A stretch of DNA of 23,010 nt from contig DEIM01000094.1 of assembly GCA_002352485.1 (NCBI GenBank), forward strand, positions 529-23,538. Reading direction: 5' to 3'. Positions 8,056 to 14,824 of the stretch are shown in pieces (position 1 is the first letter of the stretch; every line of letters begins with the position of its first letter). The notes under the pieces are model-generated. The model was not told where the DNA came from, ran no database searches, and saw only the letters and a program-made list of their open reading frames with translations. The translations under genes were made by a program, and so were the position numbers. This stretch comes from Candidatus Dadabacteria bacterium UBA2774 (lineage in GTDB: Bacteria; Desulfobacterota_D; UBA1144; Nemesobacterales; UBA2774).

Positions 8056-8826
8056 ATGAGAATAGTACAAGTATTGAGTATATTTGTAGTTGTATTTGTT
8101 CTTGCGTTATTTATATCGCAAGAACGTAGCTATGCGCAGGTGCCGGGGCCTGTAGTTCCCAATGAGTTTAGAACTGAGAATGGTGTCCCATTACCTTCTC
8201 CATTCATTTGCCCGGATAATCCTGGGGGACTTCGAGCACAGACAGTGTTTCCGGCTGAGGATTTTGCTCCAGGTACCATACTTGGGGTTACAAACAGGTT
8301 ATTTGATGGTAGTCCTGGTTTTCCGACTGTTACGATTCCAGATGTTACTATAAAGCTATCTACTACGCAGAGACCAGTGGGTGCATTGAGCGCGACATTT
8401 GCTGACAATGTGGGCCCGGATGAAACAATCGTGTTTCAGGGTGATTTTGTGATAGAGGGCGTCCCGGGTTGTAACACCGATCCATGTCCGTTCCCCGAGC
8501 CGGGATTGTTTACAACTCCTTTTAATTATGACCCAGCACAGGGTAATTTGCTATTTGAGATTGAGTTTCCGCCATGTGTAGGCGGCATACCCGCTGGAGT
8601 TGTACTAGATTCAACACCTGGTGGATTTCCAGCTTTGTTACAGGTTCTTCTTGCAGATTTTGGTGAAGATACCGGTAACACATTTAATGCAGGGTTTATA
8701 ACGAAGTTTGCTATGAATACGCAGAGACCAATTCCAACATTATCTGAGTGGGGATTAATAGCTATGGCTGGTCTTTTAGGTATAGTAGGATTTATATACA
8801 TCAGAAGAAGCTACAGAACTGCATAA
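8056..8826 (+). CDS. Secreted IPTL-CTERM surface protein (predicted exosortase substrate)
   Basis: 256 residues with a tripartite export/sorting layout. Residues 1-27 form a signal peptide (hydrophobic IFVVVFVLALFI, cleavage likely after SYA). The centre is a Gly/Pro/Phe-rich, probably beta-sandwich, region with TTQRPVGALSATFADNVGPDET and FNYDPAQGNLLFEI, phrases common in PEP-CTERM-type exported proteins. It contains few lysines. The last 31 residues are the sorting tail: IPTLSEWG at 226, a 16-residue hydrophobic helix, then RRSYRTA. In the IPTL-CTERM family this tail is recognised by an exosortase-like enzyme, usually in bacteria making extracellular polysaccharide; no exosortase gene is in this window. 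A strong Shine-Dalgarno (AAAGGAGG) precedes the ATG, and a strong terminator follows the stop, so the gene is probably monocistronic and well expressed. Biochemical function is not recognisable. Confidence 0.85.
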   Translation: MRIVQVLSIFVVVFVLALFISQERSYAQVPGPVVPNEFRTENGVPLPSPFICPDNPGGLRAQTVFPAEDFAPGTILGVTNRLFDGSPGFPTVTIPDVTIKLSTTQRPVGALSATFADNVGPDETIVFQGDFVIEGVPGCNTDPCPFPEPGLFTTPFNYDPAQGNLLFEIEFPPCVGGIPAGVVLDSTPGGFPALLQVLLADFGEDTGNTFNAGFITKFAMNTQRPIPTLSEWGLIAMAGLLGIVGFIYIRRSYRTA

Positions 8827-8870
8827 TAAAGTCAGTTCTATGTTTTTTCATGTTGTATCTTCCTTTAGAC

Positions 8871-8911
8871 AACGCCCAGTTAATCCATGTTGGTTAACTG
8901 GGCGTTTTTTT
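8871..8911 (+). terminator. Strong rho-independent terminator of the IPTL-CTERM gene
   Basis: A perfect 13-bp stem (AACGCCCAGTTAA at 8871-8883 with TTAACTGGGCGTT at 8894-8906) has a 10-nt loop and runs into a tract of seven Ts. The loop itself contains CCA/TGG that can extend pairing. It lies 45 nt after the stop codon. Confidence 0.93.
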
Positions 8912-8972
8912 AGGATATTAGCAGGTGGCTTTAGGATTGGGGAAGTGTGCATCGGCTACTTTTTCTCTGTTT

Positions 8973-9065
8973 CCCACATTAAGTGAATAGGGTTTAATTG
9001 CTATGGTAGTGCTATTAGGAGTAGCGGGATTGATTGCTATAAGGAGGAAGTATAAGATCGCATAA
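8973..9065 (+). pseudogene. Decayed second IPTL-CTERM tail with amber stop at the signature Trp
   Basis: The frame starting at 8973 reads PTLSE, TAG, GLIAMVVLLGVAGLIAIRRKYKIA and a TAA stop. This is the same sorting tail as in the gene just upstream (PTLSEWGLIAMAGLLG...RRSYRTA), with the tryptophan codon turned into TAG at 8988-8990. The preceding codons in frame (about 8943-8972, ending ATFSLF) may belong to the same relic, but the signal peptide and main body are absent. The DNA after the stop also aligns with the sequence after the intact gene (shared TGTTTTTTC...CTTCCTTTA), followed by a degraded terminator. It is therefore a relic of a tandem paralogue, not an independent gene. A small protein from this frame is unlikely. 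Confidence 0.8.
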
Positions 9066-9118
9066 CAATTAAATTTTATAGATGTGTTTTTTCCTCATGT
9101 TCTTCCTTTATTTCAAAA

Positions 9119-9154
9119 GTCCTGTCAATCTAAAGTGACTGGCGGGGCGTTTTA
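9119..9154 (+). terminator. Degraded terminator of the IPTL-CTERM relic
   Basis: CCTGTCA and TGACTGG form a 7-bp stem with one mismatch, followed by CGGGGCGTTTTA. Position and flanks correspond to the strong terminator at 8871-8911, but the stem is weakened and the T-tract shortened. Confidence 0.45.
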
Positions 9155-9263
9155 TTAAGATATAGATTGTTTGTGTATTTTACAGTTTAGGATTACAACA
9201 AACACTCTCCAAACAAAGAAATGTAGGTAATAAAGCAGGAAATTGATAATTATACAGATAGTA

Positions 9264-9278
9264 CTAAACATTGTTTAG
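9264..9278. promoter_or_regulatory. Perfect palindrome CTAAACA-T-TGTTTAG, candidate operator
   Basis: Two 7-bp arms around a single central T form a perfect inverted repeat about 250 bp before the LuxR-type regulator gene. Symmetric sites of this size suit a dimeric DNA-binding protein. The binding protein is not known; autoregulation by the adjacent LuxR-type protein is an inference from position. Confidence 0.35.
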
Positions 9279-9525
9279 ACACGGCAGATATGATATACAA
9301 CGACTATGGCTAGTAATAATGATAAAGAAAGGAAAATACGAAATAAACTATGTAAGCCTCTCTAACTGCAGCAATATATTGTTAAACACGTTAGATGTTA
9401 GTAAATGGTGCGGATATTGACTAAAGAAGAATATATTACTCTAAAACTCGAAGTGCAGAATCAATCTGCAATCCTAGCCTGAAACTGATTTATGGTATTC
9501 AGCATCAAAATAATGAGTTTATATT

Positions 9526-10572
9526 ATGCGAAAAAAAGAAAAGACAAAAGACGAGCTAGAACAGGAAATATCTGAGCTTTATCAACACATTGAGCATTTA
9601 AAAACATCAATGCTCAAGTACAAGAAACAAGCTGAAGATCTTGATCGAAAGAAAAAAGATTTAGAAATACTGCATACAGTTTCTAATGCTGTACATCAGT
9701 CCTTTGACTTAAAGTATATATGTAATGTAGCCCTGGACATGGCTATTTCGTTACCGGATGTAAACTTGGCCATGATTTATCTGGTAAGTGAAGACAGAAA
9801 GGAAGCCGTTCTGGAAGCTCATAGGAACTTAACCGAGGATTATATCAACAGTGCAGAGAGAGTTCCTTATGGAAGAGGTACCACCTGGAAAGTAATAAAT
9901 TCCGCGCAAGTGTACAACATACAAAATATTCAAAGAGATAAAAATATAGGTCCCGCCGGTAAGGCTTTAGGACACCGTAGAGCACTTGGTATCCCTATCA
10001 TACTCGAAGGTGTGGCCATGGGTGTTATTTTCTTAGCCAGCTTCAATGAGGGAAAATTCAGCAAGCAGGAAATAGAGTTATATACTTCAATTGGTAATCA
10101 TATTGGAATTGCTATAGCAAAAGCAAAACTCTATGACAAATTAGAAGCCAACGTTAAAGTACAAAATCAAAAACTTCGGGAAGCTAACCTACAGCTCAAT
10201 AAAGAAATAGAAGAGCGTAAGCGTACCGAGGGTGAGATAAGAATTACTAGAGAACGTCAAGAGCTTGAAAATGCTATCAGAAATATACTTAAAAGTGAAC
10301 ATAATCTAGCTGCTGATATTTCTGAAAGTTTAGCTGTAGATGATGAAGAAGGGTTGGTTTCAAGTCAGCACATACAAGGGCTGCTTTCTGACAGAGAATA
10401 TAAAGTAATGATCATGTTAGCCTCAGGTAAGAGTATAAAAGAGATAGCCAAAGATAATTATCTCAGCGCCAGCACAGTCAGCACTTACCGTGCTCGCATA
10501 CTCGACAAGTTAAATCTCAACACCACTGCCGAATTAATCCACTTCGCTATAAAAAATAATCTTGTAGATTGA
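9526..10572 (+). CDS. GAF-domain transcriptional regulator with LuxR-type HTH
   Basis: 348 residues in four parts. Residues 1-50 are a charged coiled coil (KKEKTKDELEQEISELYQHIEHL). Residues about 58-200 form a GAF domain (DLKYICNVALDMAISLPDVNLAMIYLV, and GHRRALGIPIILEGVAMGVIFLAS). A second coiled coil follows at about 203-255. Residues 286-348 are a LuxR/FixJ-type helix-turn-helix: LLSDREYKVMIMLASGKSIKEIA, then LSASTVSTYRARILDKLNL and TTAELIHFAIKNNL. There is no receiver domain, so control would come from a small ligand, redox signal or partner at the GAF domain rather than phosphorelay. It is cytoplasmic, with no membrane segment. The start ATG at 9526 has only a weak ribosome site. It sits between surface-protein genes, so regulation of these is plausible, but no target is shown by the sequence. 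Confidence 0.85.
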   Translation: MRKKEKTKDELEQEISELYQHIEHLKTSMLKYKKQAEDLDRKKKDLEILHTVSNAVHQSFDLKYICNVALDMAISLPDVNLAMIYLVSEDRKEAVLEAHRNLTEDYINSAERVPYGRGTTWKVINSAQVYNIQNIQRDKNIGPAGKALGHRRALGIPIILEGVAMGVIFLASFNEGKFSKQEIELYTSIGNHIGIAIAKAKLYDKLEANVKVQNQKLREANLQLNKEIEERKRTEGEIRITRERQELENAIRNILKSEHNLAADISESLAVDDEEGLVSSQHIQGLLSDREYKVMIMLASGKSIKEIAKDNYLSASTVSTYRARILDKLNLNTTAELIHFAIKNNLVD

Positions 10573-10730
10573 CCCTTTCCAATAGTATAGAGAAGTAGCT
10601 ACAAAAAAATACACTTTCAATCTTAACAATACAAATTTTTGTTGTTCTAGCTTTTTGGACTTTTGCACAAGCACAGCCCATGCCTGGAGATGCCTTGGTT
10701 ATCTCTATAGATGCCGGTACGGGCAGAAAA

Positions 10731-11024
10731 GGTGCACTATACAGTGTCGATTTGACCCCTGGGGCTTACATTTGGCGACAGGACACTTATAAGCGACTTC
10801 GGTAACGCCGCTCAGGGACCTTTGGCGACGTTCCATCTGGTGTGACATTAGATGGCTCGGGAGACCCCCTAGTTATGGATGAGAGAGCTGGGGTGGACAA
10901 CCGTGGTGCACTATTCAGTGTCGATTTGACCCCTGGGGGGCCTACATTTGGTGACAGGACACTTATAAGCGACTTCGGTAACGCCGCTCAGGGGCCTTTG
11001 GGCGGCGATCCAACTGGTGTAGCC
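10731..11024 (+). repeat. Tandem repeat, two copies of about 175 bp
   Basis: Copy 1 starts at 10731 and copy 2 at 10905. Each begins GGTGCACTAT(A/T)CAGTG and ends near the CTGGTGT at about 10837 or 11014. A stretch of 41 bases (10777-10817 in copy 1) is identical in copy 2. Copy 1 is 3 bases shorter in two places (4 Gs against 6, and one base near CCTTTGG). The unit encodes the 59-residue NHL-like repeat of the broken gene. Confidence 0.85.
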
Positions 11025-11386
11025 ATCATCCCGAGTGGCCTCCCCGAATGCGAGCTAATGACCGATTATGATGATATAGGCTGTAGTGGGACATTTCAGG
11101 TCTTTAACATTGCTGATCTAGACTCCTACGTTGCAAGTGATTTTGGACGTAACGGCGGAGCTAACTACATGGACCTTAAAATAATGGCAAACCTTACAGA
11201 TGATATCCTGGATATAGAGTCTCCCTGTAAAATTACTCTAACAGGCGGAGTTACTCTATCGGGTGACTTTGTAAGTCTGGATGGTAGAAAGGGAGTACTG
11301 GATGATAATGGCTATGTAATAGATGCATCCAGGGCATGTGTCCTCTCAGAAGAGGGTGACGCAGGGTTCGGAGCAGGCTCTGTAGT

Positions 11387-11954
11387 AAACGCAGATGATC
11401 TATTAATACAGGCAGCCAAGACAGCAAAGATTGGTCTAAATTCATCTTTTGATATTGAGGATAGTCTATCGTTAATCTCAACAGGGGACTTTACTTCGAG
11501 CAAAACCATAATTAAGTCAGGCTCTGTAATAACTGCAGGCTCTATAAATATGGAAGCCTCCCGTAGTTCCTTTATAGGGCAGAATACAAATATTACAGTT
11601 GCAGAAGGAATATCAGTGGTATCAACAGGGGATACCACGGGTAGTGATGCGGGTTTAAATTCCGGAGCATCAGTAACAGCAGTAACGTTAGATATATCAG
11701 CATCCAGACAAGCAAGAGTGGGACAAAACACTACTGTAGTAGTAACAGGTAATCTGAATTTAGAATCTACGGGTAGTGCAACGGGGAGTCTGGCAATAGT
11801 GAAACAGGGAGCAGATGTAGATGTAGGAGGTAATATGGACCAGACAAGTGGGAATAAGGCTACGGTGGGACTGAATACGAATATAGATGTAACGAATAAT
11901 TTTAACATGGAGGCAGCAACACCTGCTAAATGCACGATCAGAGTTCTGCAGTGA
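11387..11954 (+). repeat. Four degenerate repeats of about 47 residues (protein level)
   Basis: Units begin near ADDLLIQAAK, TAGSINMEAS, TAVTLDISAS and DVGGNMDQTS. Each contains G-N(T/S)--(I/V)-V followed by a strand, a Ser-Thr-Gly turn and K/N-SG--V. Regular spacing and alternating small and hydrophobic residues suggest a right-handed beta-helix or similar solenoid. The fifth, partial unit is reached only after the terminal frameshift. Confidence 0.65.
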
Positions 11955-12019
11955 TAACTGCAAACACTACATCAGGAAACTGCTTAGCACCCTAGTGTTG
12001 TGCGGTAGAGCAGTGATCT

Positions 12020-12084
12020 AGACTGACGTTTTATTGAGAATCTGACCATGGTTTTGGATTCTCTAGATAGTAACAAGTTAGTCT
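12020..12084. repeat. Nested inverted repeat
   Basis: Outer arms AGACTGAC (12020-12027) and GTTAGTCT (12077-12084) pair over 8 positions with one G-T. Inner arms GAGAATC (12036-12042) and GATTCTC (12057-12063) pair perfectly. The structure starts 25 bp after the end of the broken repeat gene. It has no T-tract, so it is not a typical terminator. Confidence 0.45.
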
Positions 12085-12316
12085 GAAATCCAGGATCAAT
12101 TAAGTCAGAAAAGCACCGTTTTTGCCTCTTATGATTATGCTTAGAAGGAAAAACAGAGGGAAATAGACTGTTTATACAGACCAAAAACCTCTGGAATTAC
12201 AGGGCAGGATTATCATTATTGTCCAATGAGTGCTGTACAGATACTATAACTGTTGAAGATAAGGTTAATATTACTAATAATTGGAACCTTCTATATCTCC
12301 ACTAATTTCGTTGTCA

Positions 12317-12352
12317 AATTCAGATAAATTCCCGAATTAAATTTTCTGAATT
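12317..12352. repeat. AT-rich inverted repeat
   Basis: AATTCAGA (12317-12324) pairs perfectly with TCTGAATT (12345-12352). Inside it AATTC and GAATT can pair around two Cs. No associated gene. Confidence 0.4.
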
Positions 12353-12561
12353 ATTAAATGAGTAGTAATAATCTAGAGTTCGAAGTGTATCAATAAGCCC
12401 GAGCCAAATTTCTCAGTAATTCCTAAACACTTTTGTAATTACTCTCCCCCGCTAGTGCCCGGAAGATATTTCGAGCCGCTAACGTTTAAGTTCTACTATC
12501 CCGATCCGAGGTTCTAGGACTCTTTTATGATCATCACCTGCAAGCACGAGGGAAAATACAT

Positions 12562-12584
12562 AGGGGAAGTACCTCGCTTCCCCT
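12562..12584 (-). terminator. Possible terminator of the porin gene
   Basis: On the minus strand AGGGGAAG and CTTCCCCT form a perfect 8-bp GC-rich stem around a 7-nt loop, 20 bp after the porin stop codon. The following sequence on that strand is only moderately T-rich (ATGTATTTTCCC), so termination strength is uncertain. Confidence 0.5.
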
Positions 12585-12604
12585 TGAGACAAATGAAGCG
12601 TTTA

Positions 12605-14116
12605 TTATTTTGTCTGGAAATTAATTATGCACTGGGCATAGAACCAATCAAGGTTATCTTTCCTATCGAATACGACGCTCACGCCGTCTCCGCCGAAGAA
12701 GTGAGAGTATCCGACTTGAAACGACAAGAAATCCATGGCTACTATATTTGTACTTATATCTATCTCACCGCCGAGGTCTTGCTCTATATTGTTTCCTTCG
12801 ACCGGGCTTCTGAACGCATAGCCGAAGAGCGCATCGTTAAACGGTCCTGATCCGCCGATCCAAACTTCGTCATCCGAGGCCAGCCAAAATAGATGACCGT
12901 CAACGGCTAGGTTGACCCTTTTATGGGGGGATAAAAAGAACTGCAAATAAGTGTCCACAAGGTTACTAAAAGCGTTCGCATCCACATAGCCGTAAAACTT
13001 GTGATTCGTTGGGACCATGTTGAAAAAAGTACCGTTATTGGAATCATTTGGGTTGCCGTCTCCCGAGGCATATGCAATGCCTGCTCTAAGCCACGGTTTC
13101 CACGGAACTTCTGTAAGCTGGTATCCTACCTCTCCTATAAAGGCTCCGGCTTTTTGGTCCAGGTCACCGAAGCTCCCGAACTGAAGCGCTCCCCACAAGA
13201 GAAGATCTATTTCCCCGGGCCCGGCCGGATAAGCTCCGACCATATTTATCCCTATAGTGTCTATCTTTAAATCATCCCCGGCAAAATCAACTGCAACATT
13301 CCTGTTGTCGAAATAGTAATAGTTAAAAAGCTTAAATTGAGTGTTATCCAAAACCACACCTTCTTTTAAGGTGAACGATCCGCCTGCAACGACCACGTTA
13401 TCCAGGTCTTTCCAGTAACCGTCGTCAAAATCAAAGCCGCCGAACGTTACCCATGATCCGAAAGCGTTAAAATCAAAAGAGGAGTTGTGGTAGCCAAGGC
13501 TTGCCCCGTCAAACCTTCTGCCTATGTTCGTCCAGTCCCATGTTCCGATGAGGCGCTCTGAGAGCCTCTTTTTGATAATCCAATTTAACTTGGGGTTGTC
13601 TTTATATAGAACCTCGGCTCCTTCACGAATCGGTATACGCCCTCCTGTAAAATAAAACCCTTGTGGATCATCGTATTGGAAAAAGGCTTCTACGAACTGA
13701 AAGTTTCCGGGGCCGGTTTTTCGATCACTTGCATTGAAGTATAGAGGGCCCGGACCAAATGCCCCGTTTCGTGGGAAGTCAAACGCCTTTACTCCCTGGG
13801 TGAGTATATGGAGTCTAAATTTCTGCCATTTAAAATCTGCAAAAGCCCTAGCTCTTATGAGAAAGAAGTTATAGGATCTTTCTGTATCGGTTCCCTGTTT
13901 CTCAAAAGTGTTCCAGTACTCGTTCCTAAGTCTGACGTTAATCCCGAGTGTGGTGTGGTCCTTAACTGACTGAGAGAAACTCTCTGTGTTTTGAGCTAAC
14001 GCTTGAGTTGTGATAAACAGATTCGCACAAAACGCCGCAGCTACTAAAAAAATGACCGCAGCATAAGAAAAAAATGTGTGGTACTGAGAGATGGATTTTG
14101 GTTTGAGATTATACAT
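12605..14116 (-). CDS. Outer-membrane porin, alginate-export (AlgE-like) family
   Basis: 503 residues with a long signal region (hydrophobic AAVIFLVAAAFCANLFITT, cleavage near ALAQ). The mature part alternates polar and aromatic residues as beta-barrel strands do, ending in ...FYAQCIINFQ. The family shows in LGINVRLRNEYWNTF, RARAFADFKWQKFRLHILTQGVKAFDF and FTGGRIPIREGAEVLY, followed by WDWTNIGRRFDGASLGYHN; these match proteins annotated as alginate export domain (PF13372) in many Gram-negative bacteria. The name covers porins of diverse substrates; no alginate genes are near, so the solute is unknown. Close to nitrate genes it could let nitrate, nitrite or organic donors pass, but that is only inference from position. 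The RBS AGGAGGAG lies just before ATG 14116. Gene direction is the same as the Rrf2 gene, 103 bp upstream. Confidence 0.8.
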   Translation of the reverse strand: MYNLKPKSISQYHTFFSYAAVIFLVAAAFCANLFITTQALAQNTESFSQSVKDHTTLGINVRLRNEYWNTFEKQGTDTERSYNFFLIRARAFADFKWQKFRLHILTQGVKAFDFPRNGAFGPGPLYFNASDRKTGPGNFQFVEAFFQYDDPQGFYFTGGRIPIREGAEVLYKDNPKLNWIIKKRLSERLIGTWDWTNIGRRFDGASLGYHNSSFDFNAFGSWVTFGGFDFDDGYWKDLDNVVVAGGSFTLKEGVVLDNTQFKLFNYYYFDNRNVAVDFAGDDLKIDTIGINMVGAYPAGPGEIDLLLWGALQFGSFGDLDQKAGAFIGEVGYQLTEVPWKPWLRAGIAYASGDGNPNDSNNGTFFNMVPTNHKFYGYVDANAFSNLVDTYLQFFLSPHKRVNLAVDGHLFWLASDDEVWIGGSGPFNDALFGYAFRSPVEGNNIEQDLGGEIDISTNIVAMDFLSFQVGYSHFFGGDGVSVVFDRKDNLDWFYAQCIINFQTK

Positions 14117-14219
14117 GGTGCTCCTCCTCTTAATAAGAGTTTTTCTGAATTATGTTTTAGCATTTATCTTCTTGGCTGATAACTGTTGGATGTTGTATCT
14201 TCACTAAATCATAGAGTTG

Positions 14220-14672
14220 TTACTCGGACACAATATTGCGAAATTTCACCTCTTTAATAAGATCTTTTTTTGCTCTTTTGTTGGTCATTGCTAGAGTAGC
14301 TATAGTGTTCTTTGATAGGAACTTGATAATTTTTTCTTTTTGTTTGGACCAAAAGGCATGAAAGGCACAAGCATTCTCTGCGGAGCAATCGGGCAGTCCT
14401 ACGATGCAGCGATCATCTAATAGCGGATCATCAAGTGCGATACAAATATCACAAATGCTGATTTGATCCGGTTTTTTTAAAAGAGATATTCCACCCCCGA
14501 TGCCGCGCTGTGAATGGAGGAAGCCTTTCCTCGTTAATGTATTGATAATTTTAGCTAAGAATGGACGGGGCATACCCGTATCATCTGATATGTTTCTGAT
14601 CAACACAGGCTCGCTTCGACTAGATAAATAAACCAAGCATCTTATTGCGTAAGCGACTTTGTTACTGAACAT
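14220..14672 (-). CDS. Rrf2-family transcriptional regulator with three-Cys cluster motif
   Basis: 150 residues. The start MFSNKVAYAIRCLVYLSSR and helix-turn-helix PVLIRNISDDTGMPRPFLAKIINTLTRKGFL are followed by the wing RGIGGGISLLKKP, the standard Rrf2 layout. Cys89, Cys96 and Cys102 (C-x6-C-x5-C) lie where IscR, NsrR and RsrR bind a [2Fe-2S] or [4Fe-4S] cluster. Proteins of this group sense nitric oxide, redox state or iron-sulfur status. Here it is divergent from the nar gene cluster (about 520 bp to the first cytochrome gene), so control of nitrate respiration by NO or redox is reasonable but unproven. I do not name it nsrR or iscR: the spacing of the cysteines differs from IscR (C-x5-C-x5-C). 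The RBS AAGGAG is 13-18 bases before the ATG at 14672. Confidence 0.85.
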   Translation of the reverse strand: MFSNKVAYAIRCLVYLSSRSEPVLIRNISDDTGMPRPFLAKIINTLTRKGFLHSQRGIGGGISLLKKPDQISICDICIALDDPLLDDRCIVGLPDCSAENACAFHAFWSKQKEKIIKFLSKNTIATLAMTNKRAKKDLIKEVKFRNIVSE

Positions 14673-14719
14673 AATTCCTATTGTCTCCTTGAGTTTTTGT
14701 TGCTAATTCAATAGATGAC

Positions 14720-14750
14720 TTGACGATCATCTTGTCTTGTGTATTATACT
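14720..14750 (+). promoter_or_regulatory. Promoter divergent from the Rrf2 gene
   Basis: TTGACG (14720-14725) followed after 16 bp by TATTAT (14742-14747), overlapping TATACT at 14745-14750. It points towards the nar side and would transcribe the small ORF at 14825. An ATTGT-ctc-ACAAT inverted repeat (14785-14797) lies 35-50 bp downstream and could be an operator. Confidence 0.5.
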
Positions 14751-14824
14751 AGCACATGTCAGATATTTATCAAACTATTTTTAGATTGTCTCACAATTAA
14801 TATTGCCGCGGGAGGCTAAATATT

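Larger units (their letters stand above)
9066..9525. other. 460-bp AT-rich intergenic region before the GAF/LuxR regulator
   Basis: Apart from the degraded terminator at its left end and the palindrome at 9264-9278, no gene is supported. Very short frames exist (for example 21 codons from the TTG at about 9418 to the TGA at about 9482) but show no recognisable family. The length suggests a regulatory leader for the downstream regulator or further decayed sequence. Confidence 0.5.
10599..11995 (+). pseudogene. Broken gene for a secreted protein with NHL-like and beta-helix-like repeats
   Basis: One frame carries a signal peptide (LSILTIQIFVVLAFWTFAQAQ), then MPGDALVISIDAGTGRKGALYSVDLTPG. However, no ATG, GTG or TTG lies between the in-frame TAG at 10596 and the signal peptide. 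A 59-residue NHL-like unit (GAL-SVDLTPGG-TFGDRTLISDFGNAAQGPLG) occurs twice. In the first copy a 2-base loss (near 10764) and a 1-base loss (near 10826) enclose an out-of-frame TAA. After this the frame recovers and runs from about 10827 to 11954, with four roughly 47-residue repeats of beta-helix type (pattern G-NT-I-VT-NL-L-STG). Near 11940 one more base is missing: the next frame continues SAVITANTTSGNCLAP to a TAG at 11993-11995, which completes the repeat rhythm. The long ORF from GTG 10842 is thus only a fragment. A surface or adhesive role is inferred from repeat type. A sequencing error cannot be excluded for the G-run. Confidence 0.75.
11996..12604. other. 609-bp region without an intact gene
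   Basis: No supported gene. The frame of about 12232-12304 reads CTDTITVEDKVNITNNWNL and then soon a stop, which faintly resembles the NT-I-VT-N---L units of the broken gene to the left and may be a further relic. Three inverted repeats are present: nested arms at 12020-12084, an AT-rich one at 12317-12352, and a GC-rich one at 12562-12584 next to the porin gene's end. A plus-strand frame entering the porin gene from 12527 is a shadow. Confidence 0.5.

Noticed and set aside
8130..8408. 92-codon minus-strand frame over the IPTL-CTERM gene
   Set aside because: Antisense to a gene with ribosome site, signal peptide and sorting tail; no independent support.
11312..11935. 207-codon minus-strand frame
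   Set aside because: It lies antisense to the repeat gene, whose plus frame shows signal peptide and regular repeats; the antisense product is an artefact of the repeated codon pattern.
10842..11954. 370-codon frame starting at GTG 10842 as an intact gene
   Set aside because: The sequence upstream in the same frame encodes the missing signal peptide and first repeat, and the end is displaced by a frameshift; it is a fragment of a broken gene.
12527..12850. 107-codon plus-strand frame
   Set aside because: Most of it is antisense to the C-terminal strands of the porin gene, and it has no ribosome site or recognisable product.
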